A DNA stretch of 64,000 nucleotides from Bacteroides pyogenes_A. Lineage in GTDB: Bacteria; Bacteroidota; Bacteroidia; Bacteroidales; Bacteroidaceae. The notes under the pieces are model-generated. The model worked only from the letters and a program-made list of their open reading frames with translations. It ran no database searches and was not told the DNA's origin. Each line of letters starts with the position of its first letter. Within the stretch, counting starts at the first letter, position 1. Of the stretch, positions 43,612 to 51,990 are shown piece after piece. A program made the position numbers and the translations under genes. Location of the stretch: assembly GCF_048595595.1 (NCBI RefSeq), contig NZ_CP184347.1; one strand, given 5' to 3'.

Positions 43612-44295
43612 CTATTGCAACCTGAACAATACGGGCAGCGTATACTTCACCCGCACTCGTTTCCCGTTCTGCATTCCGGGCTTCCATTTGGGCATTGAAC
43701 TGATTACACGAATGGCCTCTTTGTCCAAATGAACTTCTACGCCGCGCACAACGACCGGATCCGTTATCGTTCCGTCCCTGTCGACAACAAACTGAACGAT
43801 GACTCTTCCATACGCGCCTATTTCCTGCGAAACAGCGGGATACTTGATGTGCGTACTCAGATACTTCATCAACGCCGACGTTCCACCCGGGAATTCAGGC
43901 ATTACTTCCGCATGCACCACTATCACATCTTCTTCCACCTCTTTCGTCTCTACCACAGGGGGTATCCATACCACTTCGTAAGGCTTACCCTCATCCTCGG
44001 AAGAAATCGTCATTGCGGTTTCCACCTCTTCGTCATTGGCAACTATATTGAACACGTCCGTCACTTTGGTATCCGGAGGGGGAGGCGGTTCTAACTTCTC
44101 TTCGGGATGGGTAATCGGAATAAGTACCTCTTCAAAAATGGGATCGTGGGCCGATGAATATGCAGCCAACTTTACATCTTGTCGTGTCCATTCGAACGAA
44201 ACGAACATGAAAGCAAGCGCAACAACCACTCCCATTAACAACCAAGAACTCCGTTGATTCTCGATTGCAGCCTTTCTTGATTTTTTGGCTTCCAT
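43612..44295 (-). CDS. Energy transducer TonB
   Basis: A 227-residue TonB-family protein that carries inner-membrane energy to outer-membrane transporters such as SusC. It has a short cytoplasmic start, one membrane span (SWLLMGVVVALAFMFVSF, about residues 17-34), a proline/charged periplasmic linker (EEKLEPPPPPDTK) and a C-terminal TonB domain (IKYPAVSQEIGAYGRVIVQF, IRVISSMPKWKPGMQNGKRV). No exbB/exbD genes are adjacent. It stands alone and ends before a hairpin. Confidence 0.93.
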   Translation of the reverse strand: MEAKKSRKAAIENQRSSWLLMGVVVALAFMFVSFEWTRQDVKLAAYSSAHDPIFEEVLIPITHPEEKLEPPPPPDTKVTDVFNIVANDEEVETAMTISSEDEGKPYEVVWIPPVVETKEVEEDVIVVHAEVMPEFPGGTSALMKYLSTHIKYPAVSQEIGAYGRVIVQFVVDRDGTITDPVVVRGVEVHLDKEAIRVISSMPKWKPGMQNGKRVRVKYTLPVLFRLQ

Positions 44296-44564
44296 AAGAA
44301 ATGTGTTTAAGTAATTAATAATAGAAAATATATAGTATATATACTACTTTTCATTCACTCATCACAAATCATTACCTAACTCATACTCTCGTTGGAATAA
44401 ATATAGTATTTTCAATAATATGCTGCATACATCGACGGCATTTCTTTTAATATTTTGCGTTGTTTTGAACAAAATTTACGTAAATCTTCTAAACCGCTTT
44501 CTATTATCTCATTATCCGGGCGAGAAATGTAACATTTGTTACCGTTTATGGCGAAAACCTGCAA

Positions 44565-44572
44565 TATCTTTG
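44565..44572 (+). promoter_or_regulatory. -7 box of the yecH-like gene
   Basis: TATCTTTG matches TAnnTTTG and lies 33 bases before the ATG. A TTTG at 44535-44538 is 26 bases away, too far for a standard -33 box. The rest of the 310-base spacer (44296-44605) is AT-rich and shows nothing else. Confidence 0.5.
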
Positions 44573-44605
44573 CAGACATAACATCATTCAAATTAATAAA
44601 TCGTT

Positions 44606-44842
44606 ATGGAACAACTACACGCTCATGAAGTTCTCCGCATGATGGAGGGAAACAGTTATTCGGAAGCCAGCCTGAAAGAAGCCATTATCAAGAAGTTCGG
44701 CATTTCCCGGCATTTTTACACCTGCTCCGCCGAAAACATGAATATCGACGAATTGATAGAATTTCTGAAACGAAAAGGCAAATTCATGCCGTTGAACGAT
44801 GGTTTCACCGTCGACCTGAACAAAGTTTGCAGCGATTATTAA
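44606..44842 (+). CDS. yecH: YecH-like small putative metal-binding protein
   Basis: A 78-residue cytosolic protein very like E. coli YecH: MEQLHAHEVLRMMEG, then FYTCSAENMNIDELIEFLKR, KGKFMPLNDGFTVD and a C-terminal cysteine (NKVCSDY). The family is described as probable metal-binding; the conserved His and two Cys are present. Function is unknown. It stands alone between tonB and a palindromic repeat. Confidence 0.85.
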   Translation: MEQLHAHEVLRMMEGNSYSEASLKEAIIKKFGISRHFYTCSAENMNIDELIEFLKRKGKFMPLNDGFTVDLNKVCSDY

Positions 44843-45338
44843 TGGCGGTGTTTCTTTTTTCTTCGTGCGGTGTTTGCTCAAGTATAATACTGCCGCAACA
44901 AAGTTTGAAATATTGATCATACCCTTTGTCCTAAAACTTATGTCAGTAGCAGTTTCTATTTAAAAAACTATTCGTCTTTCGTCTCTGTTTTATTCGTCTC
45001 TCGAATGGCAGACGAATAAAACAGAGACGAAAGACGAATGGAACACGAATGGCAGACGAATAAATTTCTACTATAAAAACAATTACTTATTGCAATAAAA
45101 GGAGCTAAGTATTGCGATGAAAAGTTTGAAGACAATGAAGAAAATAAATATCAGAACCGAGGATTGCAGATTATAAATATATGCCATAATACAAATACAT
45201 CTTTCAATGATTGTATTGCAAACGGCACTTTATCGTACTGCGAAAAGCAGAATAAATACTTCAATTATATTAAAGTGAGGGGTCTTTAGCTATTCAAAAG
45301 AAGAGAAAGGCTTTCGCTTTCATTCTCCTTATCCAATC
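44843..45338. other. Intergenic region between yecH and the metallophosphoesterase gene
   Basis: About 496 bases between convergent genes. It holds palindromic element copy 2 (44970-45062). Further right there is GGAG 12 bases before a 19-codon frame (45117-45176), which I do not call because of its size and poor spacing. The rest (45180-45338) is AT-rich without recognisable features. Confidence 0.6.
44970..45062. repeat. Long palindromic TTCGTCT repeat element, copy 2
   Basis: Arms 44970-44999 and 45010-45039 are perfect 30-base inverted repeats around CTCGAATGGC. The layout, internal TTCGTCT words and tail (45040-45062, ending GGCAGACGAATA) match copy 1 at 31467. One arm base differs between the copies (TCTGTG versus TCTCTG) and the change is compensated in the opposite arm, so base pairing is kept. 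Confidence 0.88.
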
Positions 45339-46175
45339 TTATTTGTCTACTCTGTATTCTATGATATTTGCTTTATCTGTCAGGAGAAATGCTCTGCGAC
45401 AGTCAAGATTTGCATGGTGTTCGCAGATTTTCGGAGCATTTTCTAATTGAGAATGTCCAAATATCTGGTAAATACCGGGAAGGTGTTCCTTAGAATGAAT
45501 GTGCTCTGTGTCGTCCGCCCATACCAAAGAGCCATATTCCGCATCACCTCCTCGTACGGAGGTAACATCCATAAGGGCATCACTAATATATTTAACAAAT
45601 AGTTTCTCATCTTTCAAGTTATTGTTGATTGAGTCGCATAACGAAAGGATGTCTGTTTCGAGCAACGATGGGTAATGTTTCCTTACCCAACCAATTAACA
45701 CTCCGGCGTGTGAAAACAAGATTTGCCTATCTGATATTTCGACATTTGCAACCAACTTAAACAAAGATAAGCTCTCCATGAAAATATTATGTATCTCTTT
45801 TTCATTCAGGGTATCTTTTCTACTGAACGCATAGTCATTATCAATATAGTGTATATCATGGTTTCCCAATAAAAGAGTAACGAAAGAGGAGCGTTTTCGT
45901 TTGTATTCAAGTATCTCCCTAAAATTTGCAAAAGCTTCTTCGTTCGAGATATTCTCAATTTCATTATTATAAGGATCAAGATAATCTCCAAGGAATATGA
46001 CAGGAATATCAGGATAGCTTTCAACAGCCTTTTTCCAAAAAGACCGTCCATGGACATCTGGAATAATCAAAAGAAATGGCTTTCCCTGTTGATCATTACT
46101 CTTGATGATTTTGTAACGGGCAAAGGCCAGAATGATGAATATAACTGCTAATATGGTCAGCACTAATCTTTTCAT
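45339..46175 (-). CDS. Membrane-anchored metallophosphoesterase
   Basis: A 278-residue calcineurin-like phosphoesterase. The N-terminal hydrophobic segment (LVLTILAVIFIILAFARY) looks like an uncleaved anchor or signal peptide, so it probably acts outside the cytoplasm. The catalytic blocks are complete: PDVHG, GDYLDPY, GNHD, FSHAG and GHS, in the PPP-phosphatase order. Substrate unknown. It lies 88 bases after the TlpA-like gene on the same strand. Base composition is AT-richer than the housekeeping neighbours. Confidence 0.85.
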   Translation of the reverse strand: MKRLVLTILAVIFIILAFARYKIIKSNDQQGKPFLLIIPDVHGRSFWKKAVESYPDIPVIFLGDYLDPYNNEIENISNEEAFANFREILEYKRKRSSFVTLLLGNHDIHYIDNDYAFSRKDTLNEKEIHNIFMESLSLFKLVANVEISDRQILFSHAGVLIGWVRKHYPSLLETDILSLCDSINNNLKDEKLFVKYISDALMDVTSVRGGDAEYGSLVWADDTEHIHSKEHLPGIYQIFGHSQLENAPKICEHHANLDCRRAFLLTDKANIIEYRVDK

Positions 46176-46263
46176 TGTATTACATCATAAAATCTAAAAC
46201 CATACGGATTCGAATCTATATTTCAAATTACTGGTGGCAGGTATACCTGAGTTAAGCAATCGT

Positions 46264-47730
46264 CTAGGGATATTGTTCAGTTAAAAGAACATCTATAGCA
46301 GTGCTAATAGCAGATAATCCGGAAGGACGAGGGGCATTTTTATCCCGAACTCTCCCATTCTTATCTATGAGGATATAGGTAGGGAATCCACCGGAAAGTA
46401 ACTTGGCAGCAACTTCAGCAGAGAAGTCTTCATCAAAGAAGTAATTTTCTCCTGTCAATTGTTCTTTTTGCAGGATGCTAACCCAAGCATCAGCTTTGGA
46501 TGACAGACAAAGATTCACAAATACAACTTCTTCTTTTGCAAACAGTCTGTGGAGTTCTCTCGCAGAAGCCATCTCTGCCCGACATGGACCACACCAAGTT
46601 GCCCACACATCTACATATACAACTTTCCCCTTATATTGTTCTTTCAATAAATATTCTAAATCAAAATCTGAAACTTGTTCGATAGAGTCCTCAGCAGTCA
46701 TATATAAAACATCTTTGGAGCATGACAAGCCCGTTAGATTTATAGACACCACCTTTGAGCTCTTTGCGAATAACTTGTCATATACATTGGCACATAGAAA
46801 TAGTTCCTCTTTCAATTCAAACCGTGTAGAAAGAGACTTGTCATAAAGCCGGTAAAGCATTATATCGCGAGCCAAAGATTTGGGCATCGTTAATATCTTT
46901 CCCAAAGCATATTGCTCCGCAGATTTCATATCATTTCTTTTAATACAATCTTTGAACTTCACATCCTTTGCGATCCACTTGTTGTAATAGGTATCAAGAT
47001 GATACACAAACATCATATTCCGAAAATTATCAGCATCATAAATATCAAAAATGTCTTGAGTAAAGAATCCCAGTTCGTCTTCATTGGATTGTCCTGAATA
47101 GCCTATAGCATAATTGGATAGAGTGAATAACGCCATATCTTTCATTAGCTCTTGTACCCAGGGAGAAATTTCATGAACAGCAGAATAACTCTTAATAGTA
47201 TCATTTAAAAGGTTGATTTCTTTCTGGAATAGAGCCATAAAGCTATCTAAAGGTGCATTCAAATTCTCTGCAAGAGGCTTATAATTAATCACACCCACCA
47301 AATCATCAAACAATCTATTAAACTCAGCACTACGAGTTGCATTTTTTCCCACAAAGCGAACAGACTTAACCCCCTCATACCTGAACTTCTCAGCATCTAT
47401 CTCAAGAAAAAGGGAATCCTCCGGTTCCGCAAATGCATTAATGAACTTTCCATGATAACTTATGGTGAAACTATGCGCCCAAAACATCTCAAACTCTACA
47501 TGAAAAAGGCCTGTAGAGTCGAGACGTACAGCAAATCTATCATTCTCATCAAGAGGATTACAAGAAATCACAGTAAGCACTTTAGGGCTCTCGTGACTTT
47601 GATTTATCACTCTACCGTGAACTACAGCTTTTCTCTTTCCATACTCGGAGTTATTCGTGCCGGCCCAACATTCCACCGCACCCAAAATAAAGACGACAAA
47701 AAATACTGCTCTTGAAATAAAACAAGCCAT
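46264..47730 (-). CDS. TlpA-like thiol-disulfide oxidoreductase
   Basis: Exported protein of 488 residues: signal peptide (to about residue 23, ...ECWAG), a long N-terminal domain without clear family, and a C-terminal thioredoxin fold with WATWCGPCRAE near residue 375 and cis-proline GGFPTYILID. This is the usual Bacteroidota plan of a beta-rich N-terminal part fused to TlpA. It probably acts on periplasmic or surface disulfides. It is upstream of the metallophosphoesterase gene, and the two may form a small operon. Confidence 0.88.
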   Translation of the reverse strand: MACFISRAVFFVVFILGAVECWAGTNNSEYGKRKAVVHGRVINQSHESPKVLTVISCNPLDENDRFAVRLDSTGLFHVEFEMFWAHSFTISYHGKFINAFAEPEDSLFLEIDAEKFRYEGVKSVRFVGKNATRSAEFNRLFDDLVGVINYKPLAENLNAPLDSFMALFQKEINLLNDTIKSYSAVHEISPWVQELMKDMALFTLSNYAIGYSGQSNEDELGFFTQDIFDIYDADNFRNMMFVYHLDTYYNKWIAKDVKFKDCIKRNDMKSAEQYALGKILTMPKSLARDIMLYRLYDKSLSTRFELKEELFLCANVYDKLFAKSSKVVSINLTGLSCSKDVLYMTAEDSIEQVSDFDLEYLLKEQYKGKVVYVDVWATWCGPCRAEMASARELHRLFAKEEVVFVNLCLSSKADAWVSILQKEQLTGENYFFDEDFSAEVAAKLLSGGFPTYILIDKNGRVRDKNAPRPSGLSAISTAIDVLLTEQYP

Positions 47731-47972
47731 ATTTTAGAGTTTTAGAAGAAACATGGTGGCAATTTATTAAAAAAGTCTTAAAACAACAAACAAGAAAACG
47801 AAAATATGATTTGCGTGAGATTCAAATGGCTTTTTTATTTTATAATATCCCATTGCCAAATGTGGCATCCACCAAAATGCTTGTTTCAAAAACGGACTGT
47901 TTATAGACTGCCATTACTATGAGTTGCTGAAAGATGACTTTGAATGTCAAATTAAATAAAACTAAAACAGAT

Positions 47973-48782
47973 TCAGAACATAAAGCTAAAATCTTTCTTC
48001 CGTGAAGTATTTAACCGTCCAATCTCCAGCACAAGCGTTTTTTTTAACTGCCCTACCATAAAATCTAAGAATGGCTGGTTGGTTTCTTCATCCTGACATT
48101 GGCGCAAGGAAAGTATATATTCTTCTCTATCCTCTTTGAATATCTTAGTCGGGAAAAGATGATAGCAAAATTGGATGTAGTTCATCAGCAATCGAGCAGT
48201 TCTGCCATTACCATCCACCCACGGATGTATGGTTACTAAATTAAGGTGGGCATTAAAACTCAATTCGTATTGTTCCCGAAATGTTCCCACCGTCTTTTGC
48301 TTCTCTTGCAAGATAGCACAAAACTCTTCTATCTTAATAGGCACTTTCTGATAATTCATGTAAGAGTGTCCGCCGACACCAGCCGTAACACCACACAGAC
48401 GGAATTCACCTTTGGAGGAATCGAAAGTCCCACCCATTACGCTGTGTAAACTGCCCGTGGTACGCATCAGCATGGCATTTAATCTTTGCAGAAAAGCAGG
48501 AGTTACCGGTACAGGCTGGAGAGCTTCTTTTTGGGCTAGTTCATACGCTTGCTTCAAATCTTCATTCATCAAGTGATACACCAACGGTTTTCCTTTTGCC
48601 GTCAGCCCCTCATCAAAGAGCAGTTGGGTATCCAATTCGGTAAGCGTAGAGCCTTCAATGGCTGTGGAATGGGTAATAAGAGAATACAGGTAGTACTTAT
48701 GATAGTCCACCGCTTCATTGATACCAAGTTGCCGAAACTTTTGGTATAACTGTTCTATCTCTTGCCAAACACCTTGTTCCAT
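47973..48782 (-). CDS. Fic-domain AMP-transferase, class II (N-terminal inhibitory helix)
   Basis: A 269-residue Fic protein. The catalytic motif HPWVDGNGRTARL is complete (catalytic His, metal-binding Asp, phosphate-binding Gly-Asn-Gly-Arg). Upstream, STAIEG (residues 39-44) fits the inhibitory helix (S/T)xxxE(G/N), whose Glu blocks productive ATP binding; this makes it a class II, self-inhibited Fic. The known activity of the family is AMP transfer to Tyr/Ser/Thr of target proteins; the target here is unknown. No separate antitoxin gene is seen, which fits class II. A full consensus promoter precedes it. Confidence 0.93.
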   Translation of the reverse strand: MEQGVWQEIEQLYQKFRQLGINEAVDYHKYYLYSLITHSTAIEGSTLTELDTQLLFDEGLTAKGKPLVYHLMNEDLKQAYELAQKEALQPVPVTPAFLQRLNAMLMRTTGSLHSVMGGTFDSSKGEFRLCGVTAGVGGHSYMNYQKVPIKIEEFCAILQEKQKTVGTFREQYELSFNAHLNLVTIHPWVDGNGRTARLLMNYIQFCYHLFPTKIFKEDREEYILSLRQCQDEETNQPFLDFMVGQLKKTLVLEIGRLNTSRKKDFSFMF

Positions 48783-48813
48783 TGCTTTTTATTTTATAAG
48801 CTTTATTTCTTTT

Positions 48814-48845
48814 CAAAGGTAGTATATTTACTATGTTCAGCCAAA
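48814..48845 (-). promoter_or_regulatory. Predicted promoter of the fic gene
   Basis: On the minus strand TTTG (48845-48842), 20 bases, TACCTTTG (48821-48814): exact match to both boxes, 32 bases before the ATG. Confidence 0.75.
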
Positions 48846-48905
48846 GAAAATAATGACTTACTACTATATTTTTTTGCACGTGTGGGGAAAATTCAGATAA
48901 AAGGA

Positions 48906-48938
48906 AAGCTAAGTAATTGATTATTCAACACTTAGCTT
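48906..48938 (-). terminator. Terminator-like hairpin after tRNA-Leu
   Basis: A 9-bp perfect stem (AAGCTAAGT at 48906-48914 with 48930-48938) follows the tRNA 3' end by 10 bases. On the minus strand it is followed by TCCTTTTA, a moderate U-tract. Confidence 0.65.
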
Positions 48939-48947
48939 CTGTTCATG

Positions 48948-49031
48948 TACCCAGACCCGGGGTCGAACCGGGATGGAAGTGAATCCACTGGTGTTTGAGA
49001 CCAGCGCGTCTACCGATTCCGCCATCTGGGC
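48948..49031 (-). tRNA. tRNA-Leu (anticodon CAA)
   Basis: An 84-base class II tRNA. The acceptor GCCCAGA pairs with TCTGGGT (first pair G-U), the anticodon stem CTGGT/ACCAG encloses CTCAAAC, so the anticodon is CAA, and a long variable arm is present. CCA is not encoded. Confidence 0.96.
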
Positions 49032-49059
49032 ATGCATTATTGATCTCTCAATCGCGGTG

Positions 49060-49090
49060 CAAAGATACAACTTTATTTTTATTCCACAAT
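49060..49090 (-). promoter_or_regulatory. Predicted promoter of tRNA-Leu
   Basis: On the minus strand ATTG (49090-49087), 19 bases, TATCTTTG (49067-49060). The -7 box is exact and the -33 box matches 3/4. Confidence 0.6.
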
Positions 49091-49195
49091 AGTTGGACAA
49101 AAAAAAGGGAAAAAAAGCGATAAAACAACTCTATACAGCTTCAAATTTCAGAGAATAAACAGTACATTAGCGGAAACTTTAAAAAAGTTATTATC

Positions 49196-50275
49196 ATGAC
49201 AAACAAAAACAATTATTGTGTAATCATGGGTGGCGGTATCGGAAGCCACTTCTGGCCGCTCAGCCGCAAAAATTTGCCTAAACAATTTATGGATGTTTTC
49301 GGAACCGGACGTTCACTTCTGCAACAAACATTTGATCGCTTTCAAAAAATAATCCCTACTGAAAATATTCTAATCGCTACGAATGCCATATATGCCGACT
49401 TGGTAAAAAAACAATTTCCGGAACTGAATGAAAAACAAATCTTGTTGGAACCGGCAAGACGAAATACTGCGCCGTGTATAGCATGGGCCGCTCATCGCAT
49501 CCAAGCATTAAATCCTAACGCCAACATTGTTGTAGCCCCTTGCGACCATCTCATCCTCAAAGAAGAAGAATTTTGTAAAGCGATAGAGAAAGGGCTGGAG
49601 TTTGTTTCCAAATCGGAGAAACTTCTGACCTTGGGCATCAGGCCAAACCGCCCCGAAACAGAATATGGCTACATACAAATTGATGAACCTGTTGGAGACG
49701 GATTCTACAAAGTAAAGACGTTTACCGAAAAACCGGAACTCGATTTAGCGAAAGTTTTCGTAGAGAGCGGGGAGTTTTACTGGAACTCCGGAATATTCAT
49801 GTGGAATGTAAACACAATCTTGAAAACCGGAGAAGCTTTACTACCGGAGTTGGCTGCAAAGTTAGCCTCCGGAAAAGGCGTATATGGCACCGATGCAGAA
49901 CAAGCATTTATCGAAGAGCACTTTCCCGCATGCCCGAATGTTTCTATAGATTTCGGCATCATGGAAAAAGCCGATAACGTATTCGTATCATTAGGAGATT
50001 TCGGTTGGTCGGATTTAGGAACTTGGAACTCACTTTATGAATTGTCCGAACAAGATTTGGATGGTAACACCACATTGCAGTGTGATTCATTGCTATATAA
50101 CAGCAAAAACAACATGATAGTGCTTCCCAAAGGCAAGTTAGCCATTATTGAGGGTTTGGAAGGATATTTAATCGCAGAGTCGGATAACATTCTGTTAATC
50201 TGTCCCAAAGACGAAGAATCGGCTATTCGTAAATATATGAATGACGCACAAATGAAGCTGGGCGATTCTTTCTGA
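49196..50275 (+). CDS. manC: Mannose-1-phosphate guanylyltransferase
   Basis: Makes GDP-mannose for capsule, LPS and glycoprotein synthesis; 359 residues, nucleotidyltransferase domain without the C-terminal isomerase domain of bifunctional enzymes. Family blocks are visible: PKQFMDVFGTGRSLLQQTFD, EPARRNTAPCIAWAA, VAPCDHLI, GYIQID, FTEKPELDLA and WNSGIFMWN. The nucleotide-binding signature reads GGGIGSHFWPLSR, with His18 (49247-49249, CAC) where the family has Arg. The rest is intact. It stands alone between tRNA-Leu and a repeat-rich spacer. Confidence 0.92.
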   Translation: MTNKNNYCVIMGGGIGSHFWPLSRKNLPKQFMDVFGTGRSLLQQTFDRFQKIIPTENILIATNAIYADLVKKQFPELNEKQILLEPARRNTAPCIAWAAHRIQALNPNANIVVAPCDHLILKEEEFCKAIEKGLEFVSKSEKLLTLGIRPNRPETEYGYIQIDEPVGDGFYKVKTFTEKPELDLAKVFVESGEFYWNSGIFMWNVNTILKTGEALLPELAAKLASGKGVYGTDAEQAFIEEHFPACPNVSIDFGIMEKADNVFVSLGDFGWSDLGTWNSLYELSEQDLDGNTTLQCDSLLYNSKNNMIVLPKGKLAIIEGLEGYLIAESDNILLICPKDEESAIRKYMNDAQMKLGDSF

Positions 50276-50537
50276 CAACACCCATATGTCGTTTTTCTTT
50301 GGTAAAATAAGAAATAAAACATACTTCAAGTAAGTCTGTTTGAATAAATCCACAGAAGCTGTCGGAGAGGATAGTAAGAAACAGACATATTACAGAAAAC
50401 ATTTATTCGAAATCGGACGAGAAAACTTTTCAACCGCTACCCGATGTGATGGGGCGGGAGCGGAAAAATTCGCTTCAAATGGAGAACCATGCAGAAGGTT
50501 GTTGTATGGTACGTTTACAGAACAGCAGCACATTTCA

Positions 50538-50660
50538 TTCAAAGCCCGCCGTGTTTGAATTCGAAGCCCGCCGCCTTTTTTTCAAAGCCCGCCGTGTTTG
50601 AACTCAAAGCCCGCCGCCTTTTTTCTAAAGCCCGCCGTGCTTAAATTCAAAGTCTGCGGT
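50538..50660 (+). repeat. GC-rich alternating tandem repeat, copy 2
   Basis: The core AAAGCCCGCCG (with variants) starts at 50541, 50563, 50584, 50606, 50627 and 50649, i.e. at 22, 21, 22, 21, 22 bases. Units alternate between two tails, GTGTTTGAA and CCTTTTTT, so the true period is 43 with three copies; the last unit is degenerate (AAAGTCTGCGG). The same core occurs in reverse orientation at 5274-5340. Confidence 0.85.
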
Positions 50661-50821
50661 ATTCTTAGAATACGATTCATGAAAAAACAGAAGAAAAGAG
50701 AGTGCCGAACCAGAAATATCGTAAGACATGCCTTTGAAACTGAAACTCATACAAAAAGGGGGAAAGGATACCAAACCAATTTTCTTACATCACGCTTTTC
50801 AGGAATCGCTCCATATAAACA

Positions 50822-50850
50822 AAGGGTTGCTGCATCCCGCAGTAACCCTT
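50822..50850 (-). terminator. Hairpin after the anti-sigma gene
   Basis: Arms 50822-50833 and 50839-50850 (AAGGGTTGCTGC type) form a 12-bp stem with one imperfect pair and a five-base loop. On the minus strand TTTGTTTA follows, consistent with termination of the sigma/anti-sigma unit that ends 102 bases earlier. The stem could also work on the plus strand. Confidence 0.55.
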
Positions 50851-50952
50851 CTATTTTAGTTAGTTAAAATTTTGAGAGAATTGAAACTTCACAGCTTCTT
50901 TGTTGTTTTAATTAAGCACACTAACTATATATGTTTAAAGCAAATGAAAATT

Positions 50953-51438
50953 CTATTCCTTAATAATCAACCCCTTATTTATTTTCGCCAAACTGTCAAC
51001 CAGTACCGACTCCGTTTTCGAATCGTTCGAAATAGCAACCGAGGGAGTAGTTACCTGCCTGCCGATCGTATCCACAGCAAGAATTCCCCGGTCTTCGCCG
51101 GTAAAAGAATGCTGGGCTATATTTCCTAACGAGAGGAATAAGACAACCACTGCCGCAGCCTTAAACAACGGCATGAAGCGAGCGGTGAGAGTCAAACGTC
51201 TGGCCTTTACAACAGGGGGTTCCACCTCAGCCAGGATACGCGTATCAAAATCTTTGCTCAACCCTACATTCCGTTGAATTTGCTGATAAACAAACAAACT
51301 TTTATAACGAAGCAGATGAGCCGGAACGTCTCCTTGTGTGAAGAATTGACGCAACAATGATTCCTCTTCGATAGAGGTCTCGCATTGCCAATATTTCTCC
51401 AAGAGTTGTTCTATATTCTTATAATCCATATTCATCAA
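50953..51438 (-). CDS. Putative membrane anti-sigma factor (partner of adjacent ECF sigma)
   Basis: A 161-residue protein with no strong family signature that I recognise. Residues 1-90 are soluble and helical (NIEQLLEKYWQCETSIEEES), then one membrane span (FMPLFKAAAVVVLFLSLGNI, about 88-107) and a short periplasmic tail. The start (51438, or ATG 51429) lies inside the end of the sigma gene, an overlap of 11-20 bases. A single-span protein coupled to an ECF sigma gene is the standard plan of an anti-sigma factor, and I infer that role. Confidence 0.7.
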   Translation of the reverse strand: MMNMDYKNIEQLLEKYWQCETSIEEESLLRQFFTQGDVPAHLLRYKSLFVYQQIQRNVGLSKDFDTRILAEVEPPVVKARRLTLTARFMPLFKAAAVVVLFLSLGNIAQHSFTGEDRGILAVDTIGRQVTTPSVAISNDSKTESVLVDSLAKINKGLIIKE

Positions 51439-51928
51439 TTTCTAAATAGCGTTGTTTAACCTTTTGTCTGGCTCTGAAGAGGTTTACTTTCACTTGATCT
51501 TCGGTCAGATTCAGAAGAGCTGCTATTTTTTTATAACTTTCGCCCTCGATATCTCTTAATTGCATGATTAAACGCTGTTTTTCAGGAAGTTCATCCACCA
51601 ACCGATCGATAAGCCTCATTTTTTCGTCATGCACAAATTGATCGTGAGGGCCGCCTGTATCAGATTCCTCTTCGATATCACGGGCGAGTTCAAGATGTCG
51701 GGAGTCTTTCTTCTGGCTGCGATCTATCGCCAAATTCTTTGCTACAACCAAACAATAGGCTTCGATCGATTCTATTTGAGACCATTCCTCTCTCTTGTTC
51801 CACACGCGTATCAATGTATCCTGAACGACATCTTCCGCCTCTGCACTATCCAGCGTAATCCTGAGCGCCAACCGGAAAAGTTTGTCCTTTAGCGGCAAAA
51901 TATCGTTACGGAAACTGATTTCTTGCAT
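51419..51928 (-). CDS. ECF-type RNA polymerase sigma factor
   Basis: A 169-residue ECF sigma factor. Region 2: LPLKDKLFRLALRITLDSAE, AEDVVQDTLIRVWNKREEW. Region 4: LPEKQRLIMQLRDIEGESYK, LNLTEDQVKVNLFRARQKVK. It has the compact length of envelope-stress or cell-surface ECF factors. It lies 62 bases after argB and overlaps the downstream anti-sigma gene. No SusC/FecR pair is attached, so the signal is unknown. Confidence 0.92.
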   Translation of the reverse strand: MQEISFRNDILPLKDKLFRLALRITLDSAEAEDVVQDTLIRVWNKREEWSQIESIEAYCLVVAKNLAIDRSQKKDSRHLELARDIEEESDTGGPHDQFVHDEKMRLIDRLVDELPEKQRLIMQLRDIEGESYKKIAALLNLTEDQVKVNLFRARQKVKQRYLEIDEYGL

Positions 51929-51990
51929 CTCTATAATAATGACGGGCTCAAATGGGAAAAGTTACAGCTACCCGTATTTTTTTTTTCAAT

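Larger units (their letters stand above)
50276..50952. other. Repeat-bearing intergenic region after manC
   Basis: About 677 bases between convergent genes. It holds a six-unit GC-rich repeat array (50538-50660) and a terminator-like hairpin (50822-50850). Two open frames (50340-50558 and 50598-50867) run partly through the repeats, have repeat-derived ends and no family features, so I do not call them. Confidence 0.6.

Noticed and set aside
45117..45176. A 19-codon frame (MKSLKTMKKINIRTEDCRL) after a GGAG
   Set aside because: Too short, SD spacing of 12 is too long, and there is no conservation evidence.
50538..50660. Possible CRISPR array (short GC-rich repeats at regular spacing)
   Set aside because: The units are 21-22 bases, directly adjacent and alternate between two fixed tails; there are no unique spacers and no cas genes.
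50340..50867. Two plus-strand frames (50340-50558 and 50598-50867) after manC
   Set aside because: Both run into or start within the tandem repeat; their sequences are repeat translations plus low-complexity tails.
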